The notes: a model not told the origin generated them from the sequence alone. 64,000 bases of DNA from JBDHUW01 sp039809345 (GCA_039809345.1 JBDHUW010000002.1:62001-126000); one strand, 5' to 3'. Positions 43,188 to 55,426 are shown, numbered from the stretch's first letter. Numbers and translations are program-made.

Positions 43188-44279
43188 TTATCATTGTACT
43201 CATCACATGATTGTCGTTATAATTCAAAACACAGAAAGCGCAATCAGTGTAATGACAATTCATAGGAAAACAATTAATATAGGTTCTATGATCTTAGAGA
43301 CTCACCCAATACGAGTCATCAAATCATCTTCATACGTATCTACTATATTTTGTATTGTCTCAGGCAACTGAGCTGTCTCTTCTCCCACCTTGATCAATAC
43401 TGCAGCATTTGCAGGAATCAGATATGGATAATCTGCAAATCATTTATACATTACTTCACCACGTTGCACGTATGTCAACGTAGCTTGCAACATGTCCTCA
43501 TATGGTCAACTTCCCATGATATCGCGCAACAATGTAAGGGAATCCACATAATTCATTCAAGACTGATTCAGCAATCTAAGGTATCTCATCAACTTTACAA
43601 TATGATAATTTCTTATCATCAAGCCAAACCCAGGTAAACCAAGTAATCTACGAAATCCTCGCGCCTTTCAGGAATCAGTCGAAAATACAATAGAGCAAAA
43701 AAATAACACCAATCACATTCATATGAGAATAGAAGAAAAGTTATTTGTAAGAAATGCTGAGAAATTCATCATAGCACGAGTAATCACAGGCAATTCGACG
43801 TTTGGGAATTCTGAAGCTATTGAAAATATCCCTGGAAGTATTCAAACAAAAAGTACAATGATAGCAACTATCGCTACTATCAACAACACTACTGGATATG
43901 TGACTGCTCAGATGAATTTATTTCTGAGCATATATAAAAACGCATATTCAGTAGCAAGACTACGCAAGACCGTAACTAAATTTCATGACGACTCTCATGA
44001 CTTGATAATTGCTATATCTGAAGCATTGAAATAATTTGCTAATCTTGTCATAGCGACAGTCAGTGATTTTCACTCGTTAGTAAGTATTGATATCTGACTC
44101 GCGATATATCTTTGCGCTGCTGAATCTCAGTTTGCTCCTATGACACGAACTGCATCTTGCACACCAATCCCTCATCCTAGAAGATAAGCAAGTTCTCTAA
44201 AAAATAGGAGTTTCTGCCTCATCCCGAAAGATCATTTTTCTGTTTTTTCAATATAATTTTCGATGACTTTTTCAAACAT
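43188..44279 (-). CDS. pilC: PilC/GspF-family pilus platform protein
   Basis: Predicted 363 aa. Two repeats of the T2SSF domain, each with membrane helices. Recognisable pieces are FFRELAYLLGGGIGVQDAVR, IIKSGESSGN..., AVTYPVVLLIVAIVAIIVL and, in the second half, LIPANAAVLIKVGEETAQLP. It anchors the pilus motor in the inner membrane. Precedes the pilin gene by 10 bp. No PilB/PilT ATPase occurs in this window, so these are elsewhere. Confidence 0.88.
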
Positions 44280-44283
44280 GAAT

Positions 44284-45000
44284 TTAATCTAACATATAGA
44301 TATTTAAATCAATTGTAACATTCTGAACCGCATTAGAATTGATGATGTCATACTGCACTGAATTTACAACTGCATACATTGGGAATGTTGGACTAATATA
44401 CTTTTCTATATTACGCAAAAAAGCGAGTAATCAATCCTTATTTTGGAATGTAACTCATACGCTCATTGGTATGATGATAGATCACTTTTCAAATGGTGTT
44501 GATCCAGCAAATGAGACACTATCAATCTGTCAATTCAATGTTTGTGCATCCGCAGACGTTCTTACGAGAAACTCATTTAAATAAGTAAGGAGTTTCTTTT
44601 GATCCAATGTAAACTTCGTATCTGGAGTTTCTTTTTGAAGTTGCAAATATGTTTTTACAGTAGATCTAATTGGCTCATTTTTGATTTCTTCAGGAAGATT
44701 TGGACAATCTGTATTGAAGCACTGTATAAGTGACGATCTTTGAGCATCGCTCGATATTGAACCCAGTAATTGAGCATCTCTCAATGCATTTGCACGTTGT
44801 ACTTTTACAGTTTCATGTTGTACCAATGTGTCTTTGTACGATTGAACAGTAAATTTATATATATTGTACCTCTCCGTAATTTGAGGCCAAAATGCAAATA
44901 GCACAAGAGCAAAGAAAAATACGGTAAATTTATACTGCAGTGTGCGCACCTTAACTTTTCTTGCTAATAATGTAGAGGATGTGATATTAGTTTGATACAT
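44284..45000 (-). CDS. PilO-like pilus assembly protein
   Basis: Predicted 238 aa: short cytoplasmic tail, one hydrophobic helix (FTVFFFALVLFAFWP), a coiled coil (YKDTLVQHETVKVQRANALR) and a C-terminal alpha/beta part (LAFLRNIEKYISPTFP). That layout is typical of PilO/GspM. Located directly upstream of pilC; overlaps the preceding PilN-like gene by 14 bp. Name by architecture and synteny only. Confidence 0.6.
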
Positions 45001-45553
45001 TGTCTAGTAGAATTTGAGCAGATAAATTGAAAGTAAATCAATTCTCACTTTTTTTGTATGCAGGGATATTGATATTAGTCAAAAACTCCAATTCATTGAA
45101 CATATCTACTACTCATCCTTTCCCGTATATCACAGAAAGATCAGATACATTTCACTCAAGTGAAAGAGATTGATAATCTAGTGTAAAGTTTGAGAATGAC
45201 ACATTTGCTCATCATACTTGTTGCAATCTAGAGAATACCGCCAATATACGAGATAAGCGATCTCCCCGTCATGCTGTATTATTGCTTGTAGCGATAGCTT
45301 TCGCAGCGGCATACTTCAGAAAACGTTCATCCTTTTGAACTTCATCGATTTCCGTATTCAATACAGCTATCTTTTCCTGTTCAGCCTTAATCATTTTTTG
45401 GTAACGAATTGTCTGAGTATAAGAATATCAGTACCCAACGACAGCAAACAAAAAACACAAAATAGCAACAAGATACAAAGATCTCCAAGTATTTTTAACC
45501 TTTGGGAGTCATGATGCCATGACACTATTGGCTGGAATTATTCACTCTGTCAT
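44987..45553 (-). CDS. PilN-like pilus assembly protein
   Basis: Predicted 188 aa with one N-terminal helix (SLYLVAILCFLFAVVGYGYS), a coiled coil (MIKAEQEKIAVLNTEIDEVQ) and a periplasmic ferredoxin-like segment (ANVSFSNFTLDYQSLSLEGN). This is the PilN/GspL-C layout. Its overlap with the PilO-like gene implies co-translation. No PilM is visible upstream. Confidence 0.58.
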
Positions 45554-45644
45554 ATCATAATATGTATGAAAACTAAATGTACTATGATGTGTAAGGAAAT
45601 ATATGTATCTTGCAAGAGAAAAAAGGCATATGGGAAACGCTAAA

Positions 45645-46046
45645 CTACTTTTTCCTACATTTGATACATTTACACCCCACTGGTTTTATGATTCTCAAAA
45701 AATAATCACTTCCATAATTATAGGTCAACTCTTCTCAAGCTTTGATATTAGCAATTGCATAAATCACTACACGTCATCTCATAGATCTCGGTTCACAATT
45801 TGGTTTACATGAATGGTTTATATAGCGTGCGCGATTGTGATGTCATGTCCCTATGATCGTATAACGACTATTTACTGTGAACAAATACTTTCCTCCATGC
45901 TTATCCGCAACAGATGTAGCTACTTTTTCTCAGGTATATTCTATAATCTTTTGTCATACACGAATATCCTGCTTAGCAAATAATCATAAGCCAGCTGAGG
46001 AACGTCTAACAACTAAAGAATTGTATGGAAGATATGAACAAAGCAT
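45645..46046 (-). CDS. SET-domain protein lysine methyltransferase
   Basis: Predicted 133 aa. SET motifs in order: SSAGLGLFAKQDIRVGQKII (SAM site), ARYINHSCKPNCEPR (catalytic/pseudoknot), GEELTYNYGSDYF, and a post-SET CKCIKC zinc-binding motif completed by the NHSC cysteine. The Tyr of YNYG and the NHS string needed for SAM binding are intact. SET domains are mostly eukaryotic but occur in some bacteria. Substrate unknown. A Lys/Ala-rich H1-like protein is encoded at 59.9 kb and is one candidate substrate (inference). Confidence 0.88.
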
Positions 46047-46070
46047 CGAATAGTAATTTAGATATAGAAA

Positions 46071-46823
46071 TTATGCTACGTTGTGATATACACTATCTAC
46101 ATCCTCATCATCTTCTAGTGCTTCTACTATTTTTTCAAAAACTTGATAATCTGCATCTGACAAAGTAATCTCATTTTGAGGCAAATACTGTAAATCAGCA
46201 TCGACTATGCTATATCACCTTGTCTCGAGTGCTTTTCTCACTGTAACAAAATTTTCACGAGATGTAATCACACGACACATTCCTAAATCTTCTTGATAGT
46301 CTTCTATGTCCATTGACATGAGATCCTCTTCCAATTGTATCGTATCATATGGTAATATTTCCCTATTTTCATTCCCTTTTACGATCTGGATACGAACTTT
46401 CCCGTTGAGGACAATTACTCATTTCAATCAAAACTGCCATGAAACAGCTCAAGGTTCAGCAATAGCTCATCACATTTTAGCAAGGAGCGCACGCACTACC
46501 GATGAGCTTCTATTTGTATTTGATACAATACATTTGATATATAGCGCTGATCATCCAGGTCAGTATCCCTCATACATTACTTCTTGAATATTTTCACCTC
46601 CTAGCTCGCCTGCTCACTTTTTGATTGCTTTCTCCACGACCTCTCTAGGAAGATTATACTGACGGGCCTTCTGAAGCATGAGCTCTAATTGAGGATTCAT
46701 ACTGGGATCCTTTCATCACTGACGAGCAGCAATTTCCAATAGCTTTCCAATCTTCGCATAATTTTTTGACTTTTCAGCATCTCATGCTGCTTTCTTGTTG
46801 GCTATACTATGTCGTCTTCACAT
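46071..46823 (-). CDS. yebC: YebC/PmpR-family regulator
   Basis: Predicted 250 aa. The N-terminus GRRHSIANKKAAGDAEKSKN, then IEKAIKKG-type AREVVEKAIKKGAGELGG, VMYEGYGPGGSALYIKCIVS and NRSSSVVRALLAKMGGAIAE are the YebC signature. Some members act as transcription regulators and some in translation of polyproline stretches. Start ATG 46823 is followed at once by TGA (Gly). Lies between rnpB and the SET gene. Confidence 0.92.
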
Positions 46824-46852
46824 TGTTATTCAATATTTATAATAAAACAATA

Positions 46853-47188
46853 TACACCTTGCCAATAAGCTCGATTCTGTATTTGATAACATTTGTCTAA
46901 TTAGCTTATAGCTAGTTTTGTGCACGACACATACATGATGTGTTCGCTTGCATATGGTAGGGGTTACCACTCGCTATCGCTATCAGGATAGCTGAGAAGA
47001 GGTATTATATTGCTATAAATCCTCACGTTGCACCTTTCCCCTGCTTTAGCGGGGTAGTTTTCGTCTCTGTGGCCCGTTCCTTTGAACTCTGCTAGGCAGA
47101 ATAAATCCAGCGACGGTTGGTCGATACCATGTTTCGTATGTCGAGACTTTCCTCATAGTTACCTATGTAATCATCTTGACAAGATGTA
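46853..47188 (-). ncRNA. rnpB: RNase P RNA
   Basis: On the minus strand GAGGAAAGUC (CR-I) follows the 5' stem, GGUGCAACGUGAGG lies centrally, and ACAGAAUCGAGCUUAU (CR-V) is close to the 3' end. The ends pair as P1: UACAUCUUGUC with GGCAAGGUGUA, allowing G-U pairs. Length about 336 nt. It processes tRNA 5' ends. Ends are set by the P1 pairing and could be off by a few bases. Confidence 0.9.
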
Positions 47189-47284
47189 TCAAAATATAGT
47201 AGGAAACTAAAGAGCATTTTCAAGTTGAAAATCTAATTCCTATTAGTATACTGATTTGTCTATTTACACTCGTATGTTGATTAT

Positions 47285-47509
47285 ATGAAAACATTATTTA
47301 CTGTAGCCTTGATTCTAACTGGTATCGTGTTTGTTGTATCAGTACTCTTGATGAGCCCAAAGTGATGACTTTGACTTTGAATCTGATGAGCAGCTGGGTC
47401 AAACGAATACTGAAGTAAAAAATCTATAGAGACTAGTTTGAAAAAGGCAGCATTGATCGCTGGTATCCTTTTCTGTATCACTGCTCTCTTTTTGCCTTAT
47501 ATTAAATAA
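47285..47509 (+). CDS. secG: Preprotein translocase subunit SecG
   Basis: Predicted 74 aa with two membrane helices (VALILTGIVFVVSVLLM and AALIAGILFCITALFLP) around the SecG loop LLMSPKGGLGLGIGGAAG, in which several Gly are TGA. Partner of SecYE and SecA. Followed by the substrate-binding protein gene after 2 bp. Confidence 0.87.
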
Positions 47510-47511
47510 AA

Positions 47512-49101
47512 ATGCAATCCCAGTCACAAAAACCCCATTTAATGCGCCTATGAGTATATGTGCTAATTTTTATACGGGTACTATTGTTGTGTTACCTCTA
47601 TTATCAATACTTAGTTTCTAAAACGGAAAAAGCTCCTACAAAAGGTGGTACTCTTGTGGAAGGTGTCACATCTAGGATAAGCTATATCCCCTATATCAGC
47701 AAATCTGTAAATGATAGATTTTATCAAAATCTACTATTTCAATGATGTCAAACATATTTCACAAGCTGAAGTAAAATATTCTATGAACCAGAATTGTGTG
47801 ATGTAATTACCGATGACAATAAAACATATGTGGTCAGTATAGCATGAAGTGGTGGGACTTGGTCTGACAATACGCCAGTTACAATCGACGATCTCATTTT
47901 CACGTATGAAAAGGTACTAAAAGAAAATATTCGATCACTTCCACACGGTGAGGCATACCAAAATATAGGGATCCAAAAACTTTCTAACAACTCCATCAGC
48001 GTGACATTTTGACGCTCTAGTATAGAAAATATGGAATTCTTCATCAATCCAATATTGCCCTCACATATTGTATGAGACAAGGATCGAGAGTGGTATGAAA
48101 CAGAATTTGCACAATCTCCCACAACAAATGGATGCGCTACACTATCCAACTCGCGTGATGCCAACAGTGTAATTTTTGATGTGCTATGATGTTCAAAAAC
48201 ACGAATTAGATATTATCAGGTGAAAAATACTACAGTAGAAGCGATACAACAAGATCCTTGAATTATAGACATGTATATAGGTGGTATTCAGATACCAAAC
48301 TACAAGACAGGAAATGTAATGACCAACGACTATATATGACTCTTCTTCAACATGCAACGTGGTAAGTTATCTGTCTATGGAAGGAAAAATATGATTGCAT
48401 TAGTAAATAAATACATATACCTTCCTGAAAACAATCTGCCTATCATCAAGGAGCATTTCTTATTCGAAAACTATCCTACTGACGTCAGTGACAAATCAAC
48501 CATCAAAAACGTAGCTAGCTGAGAAAACAGCCAACCTATACGTCTTATATATTATGAGAAAGACCAACTCTATGTACATATAGTTAGTATCATCAAAAAC
48601 ATATTAGAAACTGAATGATTGATCGATTACTTTGAATTTGTGTGATACGCAGATGCGCAAACATATCTAGATGCTCTCAATTCAAAAGATTATGACATCA
48701 CATTGCAAACTATCCCACTCTGAGTGAAAAAAGACATATCTTCAATGTTTCTTGTGGACTCAGCACTTAGCAACCCTTCATTATACGTAAATGCAAACTT
48801 AGCTAAACAAATTAGTGACTACTTTGTTTCACCCCTAAGCACACAATACAACATAAAGTGAGTTATAGCTAAACTTTATAGTACAGATATACCATTTTTC
48901 ATCCTCTGAAAAAGCACCTCATTCATAAATATCAAAAAGGATATTACACTAGAAACCAATGGACGTTTTGATATAGCTACTGCAAGATACAAAGTATTCA
49001 ACAATGCGATTTTGATTGAAAAACCACAGGTGACAAAAGGAGATATACTCAACGTACGTAGATTTTGAAAATTTATACTGTCAGAATTAGGATTTAAATA
49101 A
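47512..49101 (+). CDS. Family 5 extracellular solute-binding (oligopeptide-type) protein
   Basis: Predicted 529 aa. N-terminal helix VYVLIFIRVLLLCYLYYQYL with no clear lipobox; then KGGTLVEGVTSRISYIPYIS, VSIAGSGGTWSDNTPVTIDD and DLIFTYEKVLKENIRSLP, matching SBP_bac_5 proteins (W-S-D-G-x-P-x-T-A-D-D). It likely captures peptides outside the membrane; no ABC permease genes are adjacent. Coupled to secG (2-bp gap), perhaps by shared transcription only. Confidence 0.8.
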
Positions 49102-49115
49102 TAATCCCATCTATC

Positions 49116-50549
49116 ATGAGCTACTCACTCACTATCTGACTCGAAATACATTGTAAACTACTCACAGATAGTAAAGTGTTTTGCCGTTGTCGCAATGAAC
49201 AAGACTTTGACACGCTTCCTGCAAACACACATGTGTGTCCTGTATGTATGTGACTACCATGAGCGTTGCCTACTCTCAGCTATGATGCACTCAAAAAAGC
49301 TTGAGCATTGTGAAAACTCTTGTGATGCGTGCAACAAGACTCATATTTTGATAGAAAATCATACTTCTATCCAGATCTTCCTATGTGATATCAAATCACA
49401 CAGTTTTCTAAGCCACTAAATATTGTATGAAAAGTGATTTTTCATTCGATTGATTATAGTACTTGTCACTCTATCGACATTACACAAGCTCATTTAGAGT
49501 GCGATACCGCAAAGTCAGCACTATTTGAGTGAAATACGCTGCTTGATTATAATCGTGCTGGCACTCCCTTGGTAGAAATAGTAACTGCGCCGTGATTTCA
49601 TAGTATAGATGAAGTTCATGGTTTCATCAGGGAAATACAACGTACTCTCCAATACTACTCTATCTCTGATGCCGAAATGGACAAAGGACAGATGAGATGT
49701 GATGTGAATATTTCTATTAGCAACTCTGATAAGCTATGAACCAAAGTCGAAATCAAAAACATGAACTCAATCAGCGCTATCAAAAAAGCTATCGAATTTG
49801 AATATAAGAGACAATCAGACATATTAGACTCATGATGAATTCTCCAACAAGAAACAAGGTGACGAGATGACACAAAAGGGATCAGCTATACAATGAGAAC
49901 AAAAGAAAACGCGTTAGATTATCGCTACTTCCCTGAGCCTGATTTACCTACAGTGATTCGAAGTACAGCATTAGACAATGAGGCAAAAAATATCACATGA
50001 GAAACCATTGCAGAAAAAATCATACGTTACAAAGATACATATGGGTTCAACAAAGAGTATATCAATGGGATATTATCAAACAAATCAATCACATATCTTT
50101 TTGAAACATGTGTGACAAAATGATTTGATCCGAAAACAGTAGCCAAATATATTGTAAATTATGTGCTCGCATATACCAATGTCTGAACACTACATATAGA
50201 CAACACATCATTTTCATCTACAGAATTTATGATTTTTCTCGATCTCATACAAAAAAACAACACTCCAGATAATATTGCCAAAAAGATACTCACGACATAT
50301 CTAGAAACACGAGAAAGTGTCGCAACAATTTTTAGTAAGTCATCAAATGTAGATACTAACATAGATATCGACACCATAATTCATGACATTCTCATAGAAA
50401 ATGCAAAAGTAGTAGAAGAATATAAATGAGGGAAATCTACAGCAATAGGATTTCTGATATGACAAGCCATGAAAAAAACCTGAGGAGCGATGCAACCTCA
50501 GGCTATCAAGGAAAAGTTGGAGAATGCTCTTTCTATGGAAGCAATTTAG
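49116..50549 (+). CDS. gatB: Asp/Glu-tRNA amidotransferase subunit B
   Basis: Predicted 477 aa. GLEIHCKLLTDSKVFCRCRN, PANTHVCPVCMGLPGALPTL, KSYFYPDLPMGYQITQFSKP, the metal site DYNRAGTPLVEIVT, then SDAEMDKGQMRCDVNIS and VEIKNMNSISAIKKAIEFE are GatB hallmarks. The C-terminal YqeY-like tail ends GGAMQPQAIKEKLENAL. With GatA and GatC (not here) it amidates mischarged tRNA. Its 3' end overlaps the convergent surface protein gene by 17 bp. Confidence 0.95.
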
Positions 50550-52497
50550 TAGGCACTCATGTATTGATCAATACTAATGGATTTTGCTTGAAGACATCAT
50601 CTGTAACCTGGCATGGTTGCGTGGTTTTGTTGCCATCTGCGTCTGCAGCATATCCATCAAGCTGACACTGCCATCCAAATACCCTATTGAAACTGATATA
50701 TCCTGATAAATCAGCCCAATTAGTACCAAAAAGTTTATTGATATGTTGAACTCTTTGAGCTGATGGTTCAAGTGCAGTATTGAGCGATGCTAACCTTCCA
50801 TGTACATAATATTTATTGCTGATACCTGCTGGCACATCTCACGCACCCCATCCTAAAATCAATCCATTTACGAATATATTTCATCTAAGAAGAACTCCAA
50901 AGTTCAATTTTGTTCTCAATCACGTACCAATATCTTGCATCGCATCATATACCACACTAGCGCTTAGATCATCATTTGCTAAGAGACTTGTATTGTTTGT
51001 CGTTGCAAGCTTATAGTTCACATAAGACCCCTGGTATGTTGATTGATCTAGCCCATACATCCAATCAGGTCTTACTCAGACAGGAGCATCTTCTTTGGTA
51101 TCAATTGCAATAGCATCAATAATTGGCTTCAACTCAGTCATTTTGTGAAGCATCTCTCACTGAGCTTCAAATACAGTAAATGCGTTCCCAGAATAAGATC
51201 CGTCCGCTACTCATCATGAGAATGTAGAATTTGCTAATAGTATATTTCCATTATCTACAAATATATTAAGCGCATGTTCATTTGAAGGTACAGATCATCG
51301 CAACACTACATTTCTTCCCCTTACTATAATCTCCTTTCAATGATAACTAGCCACATCCCATGGATCACTAAGATTTATAATTACCGGGTCATCAGCGCTT
51401 CATTCATTTACATCAAATTCAGTTCATCAAGCATCATTATATATACAAACGACCTTTTCTCATCCCAGTGCGATATTAGTAAAATCACCTCATTGATTAT
51501 GTTTATACTGTCATCTACACAAATTATTCGCATTTTTTCTCAACTCATTGAGAATATCCTCAGAACTTATTACATCTGAAAAGGTCACGGATGAGGTAGC
51601 ATTTGGATTACCAAGTACTGACACTCTGTCCTCCTCTGTCAATCATCATCTTGACAAGAGCACATTTCACAATACGCTTATATTCCATAGAGTATCTAAT
51701 CATGCATTTGATCAGGTAGAAAGGTCATATACTCCACCAAAACCAGAAAGTTGTAATCAATTAGATCACAATCAGAATATGTTATTTATATTTCTTGTGA
51801 TATCATTTTTGATAAGGTTCAATACCCCAGAGTGAGCTGCAGTGGGCAATACTCATCATACAAATCATATACCTCCAATATCATCATATACATACCCAAG
51901 TGGTGTTTGATTATTGAAATACTGAAATGTTTGATGGAATCATTCACTCAAGTCTATTCTATTTTGAGTATGATCATACATAAACCCGGCAGACAATGTT
52001 CCTGCTCAAGTCCATGTCCCTCATATATTTTGAGAATATGTGATATGACCATAGATACTGTACTGATCACCAGATGCATAAAGTGGCGAACAGGTCGTAT
52101 ACAACCCACCATTTATGCTCAAATTTGCATAACTAGCATCAAGTTGGACTAATCAACTTAGTGTCTGCTGATCCAATGGCCATAATCTTGCACCCTTTGC
52201 ATTTGTATAATACAAACCTCTTACTTGTTTTGTACATGTTTTACTATGGAGTGTCGCAGTGGAGTCAGTAAATTGTATGTTTATTCCTCATGGGGGAAGT
52301 TGCCTTGTAGGTAACCAAAAGAATCCACCTTGAAAACTATTGATAGATATATCTGGCAAGGTAAAACTCACCGTAGAAAACTTATTCCTAATAGGGTCTC
52401 ACTCAGATATCGAACTGAAGGTGAGATTGAATGCATCAGTAGAGGTGATTGCATAGGTTATACCTATCAATACTGACAATGCTAGAATTTTTTTCAT
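50533..52497 (-). CDS. Large exported (surface/S-layer-like) protein
   Basis: Predicted 654 aa with an N-terminal signal peptide (KKILALSVLIGITYAITSTD). The mature part is rich in Gly, Ser, Asn, Thr and aromatic residues, with long beta-like stretches (WSLGNVLLSRGG-type, IIVRGRNVVLRGSVPSNEHA) that recall right-handed beta-helix repeats. It has several Cys (KTCTKQVRG, TTCSPLY, NNLCRGQ, WQCQL). Probably a cell-surface or attachment protein. No named family recognised. TGA-dense. Confidence 0.7.
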
Positions 52498-52597
52498 GAG
52501 TGTTTTGTTTATGGTAAATTTTTGTACAAAAAAGATTATACAAAAAGTATATCTATTTCTTGATTTTGCGCAAATTTTTGACTAAAAAACCTCCAAT

Positions 52598-53227
52598 TTA
52601 TTGTAAATATGTGAAAATCTTCTCAATTATCTCATTATTTTCAGCTATTCCACCGTGTTCGAGTCACTTTTGGATATATGATTGAATCATCAAATGCTTC
52701 GCTTCCATAGCTGACAATCACTTTGCACGGAGATAAAACAACTTATGGTCATCCAAACGCTCTATTTTAGATCCATGAGATGCCTTGACATCATTTGAGC
52801 GCACATCTAGCATAGGAAGAGACTTGATCTGGATTTTTTCACCCAAAAGCAAATTTTCTTCTGATAAATACCCTTCAGCTTGGACAATTCATGGTGCAAT
52901 CACTATGCCACCATTGACTCATGCCTTAGCATTATCTCCCAAAAGCGAAAGCGCGTATACATCAGCCTTCGAGTGAGATGCTTGAAGAATTACAGAAAAA
53001 TTGACTGCACCGTGAACTCCTTTAGCTGAAACGACAATAATCGCACATGAGACGGTAGTATTTTCTCAGACCACCGTAATCTCTAAATCTAGATTTGCAT
53101 TATATACTAAAATGAAAATTGATACGTCCAATCCCCCCACGATTGTGATGCTTTTTTTACAATCATTCCCCTCTATCTCATAGAATTGTTTTCCTGATTG
53201 ATCTATTTTAACGTGCTCTGCCGACAT
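52598..53227 (-). CDS. SufB/SufD-family Fe-S assembly protein (short)
   Basis: Predicted 209 aa, about half the usual SufD length. The right-handed beta-helix core and C-terminal block SHGSKIERLDDHKLFYLRAK, GLSAMEAKHLM are the SufBD signature; the His that in SufD helps assembly is present (SHGS). The N-terminal domain is missing. SufC lies at 57.0 kb. It overlaps the DUF1653 gene stop by one base. Probably a reduced SufBD scaffold. Confidence 0.85.
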
Positions 53228-53496
53228 TATACATCTTTTTCTAAAGTAAATCTTAGTACCATATTCCCATTGTATTCAACCAATTCAAATCGCATACCAA
53301 CTGGCCTGGCTGCATATTGTGCATCACCTAGTCGCGTGCTTTCTGCTACAAACAGTGGCTTATATATAACTAATTCCTCTCCAGTTTCACTATGTTTTGC
53401 AATACCAACCACTTCATATGTATGATCATCTCATCATATAGATTTATAGTGGCGATATATAGCTCAGGTAGTGGGGTAATGCATTACAGTTCCCAT
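53227..53496 (-). CDS. DUF1653-family protein
   Basis: Predicted 89 aa. The string GAIYRHYKSIGGDDHTYEVV followed by GIAKHSETGEELVIYKPLF and ending RPVGMRFELVEYNG matches DUF1653 (G-x-Y-x-H-x-K...A-x-HSET-x-E-x-V-Y). Function not known. Start ATG 53496; its stop overlaps the SufBD start. Confidence 0.85.
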
Positions 53497-53506
53497 AGTA
53501 ATAAAA

Positions 53507-53887
53507 CTATATCCTAATAGTCTCCCATTTTATTCTTTTGGTATCTACTGCAGATTTTAATAGTATTTCATTCTTATTCAACTGACTTTTCCCTGTCTTG
53601 ATCTCTATGAACACAATTTGCTTCATTTCTCCAGTCGATAATCCGTCAAAACATATATAATCTACTCATTTGCCAAGAAATACCAAATCTTTGTATGAGT
53701 ATGGGAAATTGGGCAATAGTGGTGCAATCTTTTCGCTGACATATCAAAGCGTGGTGGCTTTTGATTGATTGACAGCCTGCTTACGAGATGCTGACTTGGT
53801 TTGCAAATAATATATTTTTGCAATCATCCAACCAATCAGTGCTCACAAAAGGACACCCAAAACTACCCACATTATATTTTGTCACAT
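53507..53887 (-). CDS. Holliday-junction-resolvase-related endonuclease
   Basis: Predicted 126 aa. N-terminal membrane helix (WVVLGVLLGALIGWMIAKIY), then a short nuclease domain with DYICFDGLSTGEMKQIVFIE, IKTGKSQLNKNE, close to the PF10107-type D-Y-I-V-F-D-G...V-E-V-K-T-G-K-S. The catalytic D...E-x-K set is intact. Membrane anchoring is typical of this family. Role in DNA repair is inferred. Confidence 0.8.
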
Positions 53888-53953
53888 AGTACTTGAAAAT
53901 ACACTATAAATACCTACATATAGTGGTATGTTTACATTTTGCAATACACTATA

Positions 53954-55231
53954 ATGTTAGATCCTAAATTTATCAGAGAAAACGTAGAATACATCAAGAA
54001 AGTCTGTGCAGACAAAAACAACAATGCTGACATAGATGCTTTTGTGGCTTTGTATGATGAAGTCAGGCTTCTACAGCAGCAAGAACAAGACCTAAATACC
54101 CAAAAAAACCAAGCAGCAAAAGAACAAAATGCAGAGCTAGGAAAAGAAATAAAAAGCAAGTTACAAGAGTTGGCAGAAGTTCTCCCAAAAAAAGAGCAAC
54201 AACTCAATACCCTCTTGTGGGCGATCCCAAATACGTATTCTGATGATACTCCATTGGGGAAAGACGATTCTGAAAACAAAGTAATGCACACATGGTGAAC
54301 TCCAACTGCATTTGCATTTGACGTGAAAGACCATGCTGATTTATGAGAGAATCTTGATATACTAGATTTTGAAAGTGCATGAACTATTTCATGATCAAGA
54401 TTTGTTTATATCAAAAATGATCTTGTGAAGTTGCAATTTGCAATAATCCAATGGGTGATGGACTTACTTACTAACCAAGAAATTATCGATGAAATTATAC
54501 AATCAAATAATCTGAAGGCAAAAAACACTCCATTTAGCTTAGTACTACCCCCATTTTTCATGAAAATGGAAGTAATGGACAAGATGGGAAGACTACACCC
54601 AAAAGAAGACAGATACTGCTACGAAGAAGATGGGATAGTATTAAATGGCTCTGCTGAACACGTATTATGACCTCTCCAAATGGATAGAATGATTCCTGAA
54701 GAGCAACTCCCTATCAGATATTTATGATACTCTACGGCGTTTAGAAGAGAAGCGGGAAGCTATGGGAAAGATACCAAAGGTATGATTAGACAACATCAAT
54801 TCGACAAACTTGAAATGGAATCATTTTGTCTTCCAGAAGATGGATTGGAAGAGCAAAACTTCATGGTTGCTATACAAGAATATATGTTGCAAAAACTTGA
54901 AATTCCTTATGAGGTGATGATTTGTTGTACATGAGATATGTGAGATTGCGACTATCGTCATATAGATATCAATGCTTGGATTCCTTCTCAGTGAAAGTAT
55001 CGTGAAACACATAGTGGAGATTATATGAGAGATTATCAAGCCAGAAGACTCAATATCAGGTACAAAAAAAATGATGGAGAAAAATGATACGTGTACATGA
55101 ACGATGCAACCGCTTTTGCACTTGGAAGAACAATGGTTGCTATCATTGAAAATAACCAGCAAGCTGATGGTAGCATCAAAATCCCTACCGTACTTCAAAA
55201 ACGAGTAGGGAAAGAATTCATTTCAAAATAA
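53954..55231 (+). CDS. serS: Seryl-tRNA synthetase
   Basis: Predicted 425 aa. N-terminal coiled-coil arm (residues ~30-100, KKEQQLNTLL), then class II motifs: motif 2 STAFRREAGSYGKDTKGMIR and QHQFDKLEMESF, and motif 3 NDATAFALGRTMVAIIENNQ. SGSRFVYIKN and LPPFFMKMEVM are also typical. It charges tRNA-Ser. Six bp separate it from xseB. Confidence 0.95.
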
Positions 55232-55236
55232 TCATC

Positions 55237-55422
55237 ATGGAACATACATTTGAAACAGCTTTCCACCGCTTGAAAGCTATACAACAAGAACTTGCGCAAC
55301 AATCTATAATCGATATAGATCAATTGCTTGCACTTCAAAAAGAAGCAAAAGCATTGTATGAGTATCTGCAAAAGCGCTTATCTACCACTCCCCTAAACCA
55401 TGAGAAGAAAGAACAATCATAA
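55237..55422 (+). CDS. xseB: Exodeoxyribonuclease VII small subunit
   Basis: Predicted 61 aa: HTFETAFHRLKAIQQELAQQ, IDIDQLLALQKEAKALYEYL. This is the F-E-x-x-x-x-x-L-x-x-I-V...L-E-x-x-x-x-L-x-x-Y helical-hairpin pattern of XseB. XseA is not in the window. Ends just before the next gene; no in-frame TGA or glycine at all. Confidence 0.8.
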   Translation: MEHTFETAFHRLKAIQQELAQQSIIDIDQLLALQKEAKALYEYLQKRLSTTPLNHEKKEQS

Positions 55423-55426
55423 TACC

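Noticed and set aside
53932..54291. 119-aa Cys/Ser-rich minus-strand frame
   Set aside because: Antisense to the coiled-coil arm of serS; composition is a by-product of Lys/Gln/Glu codons on the other strand.
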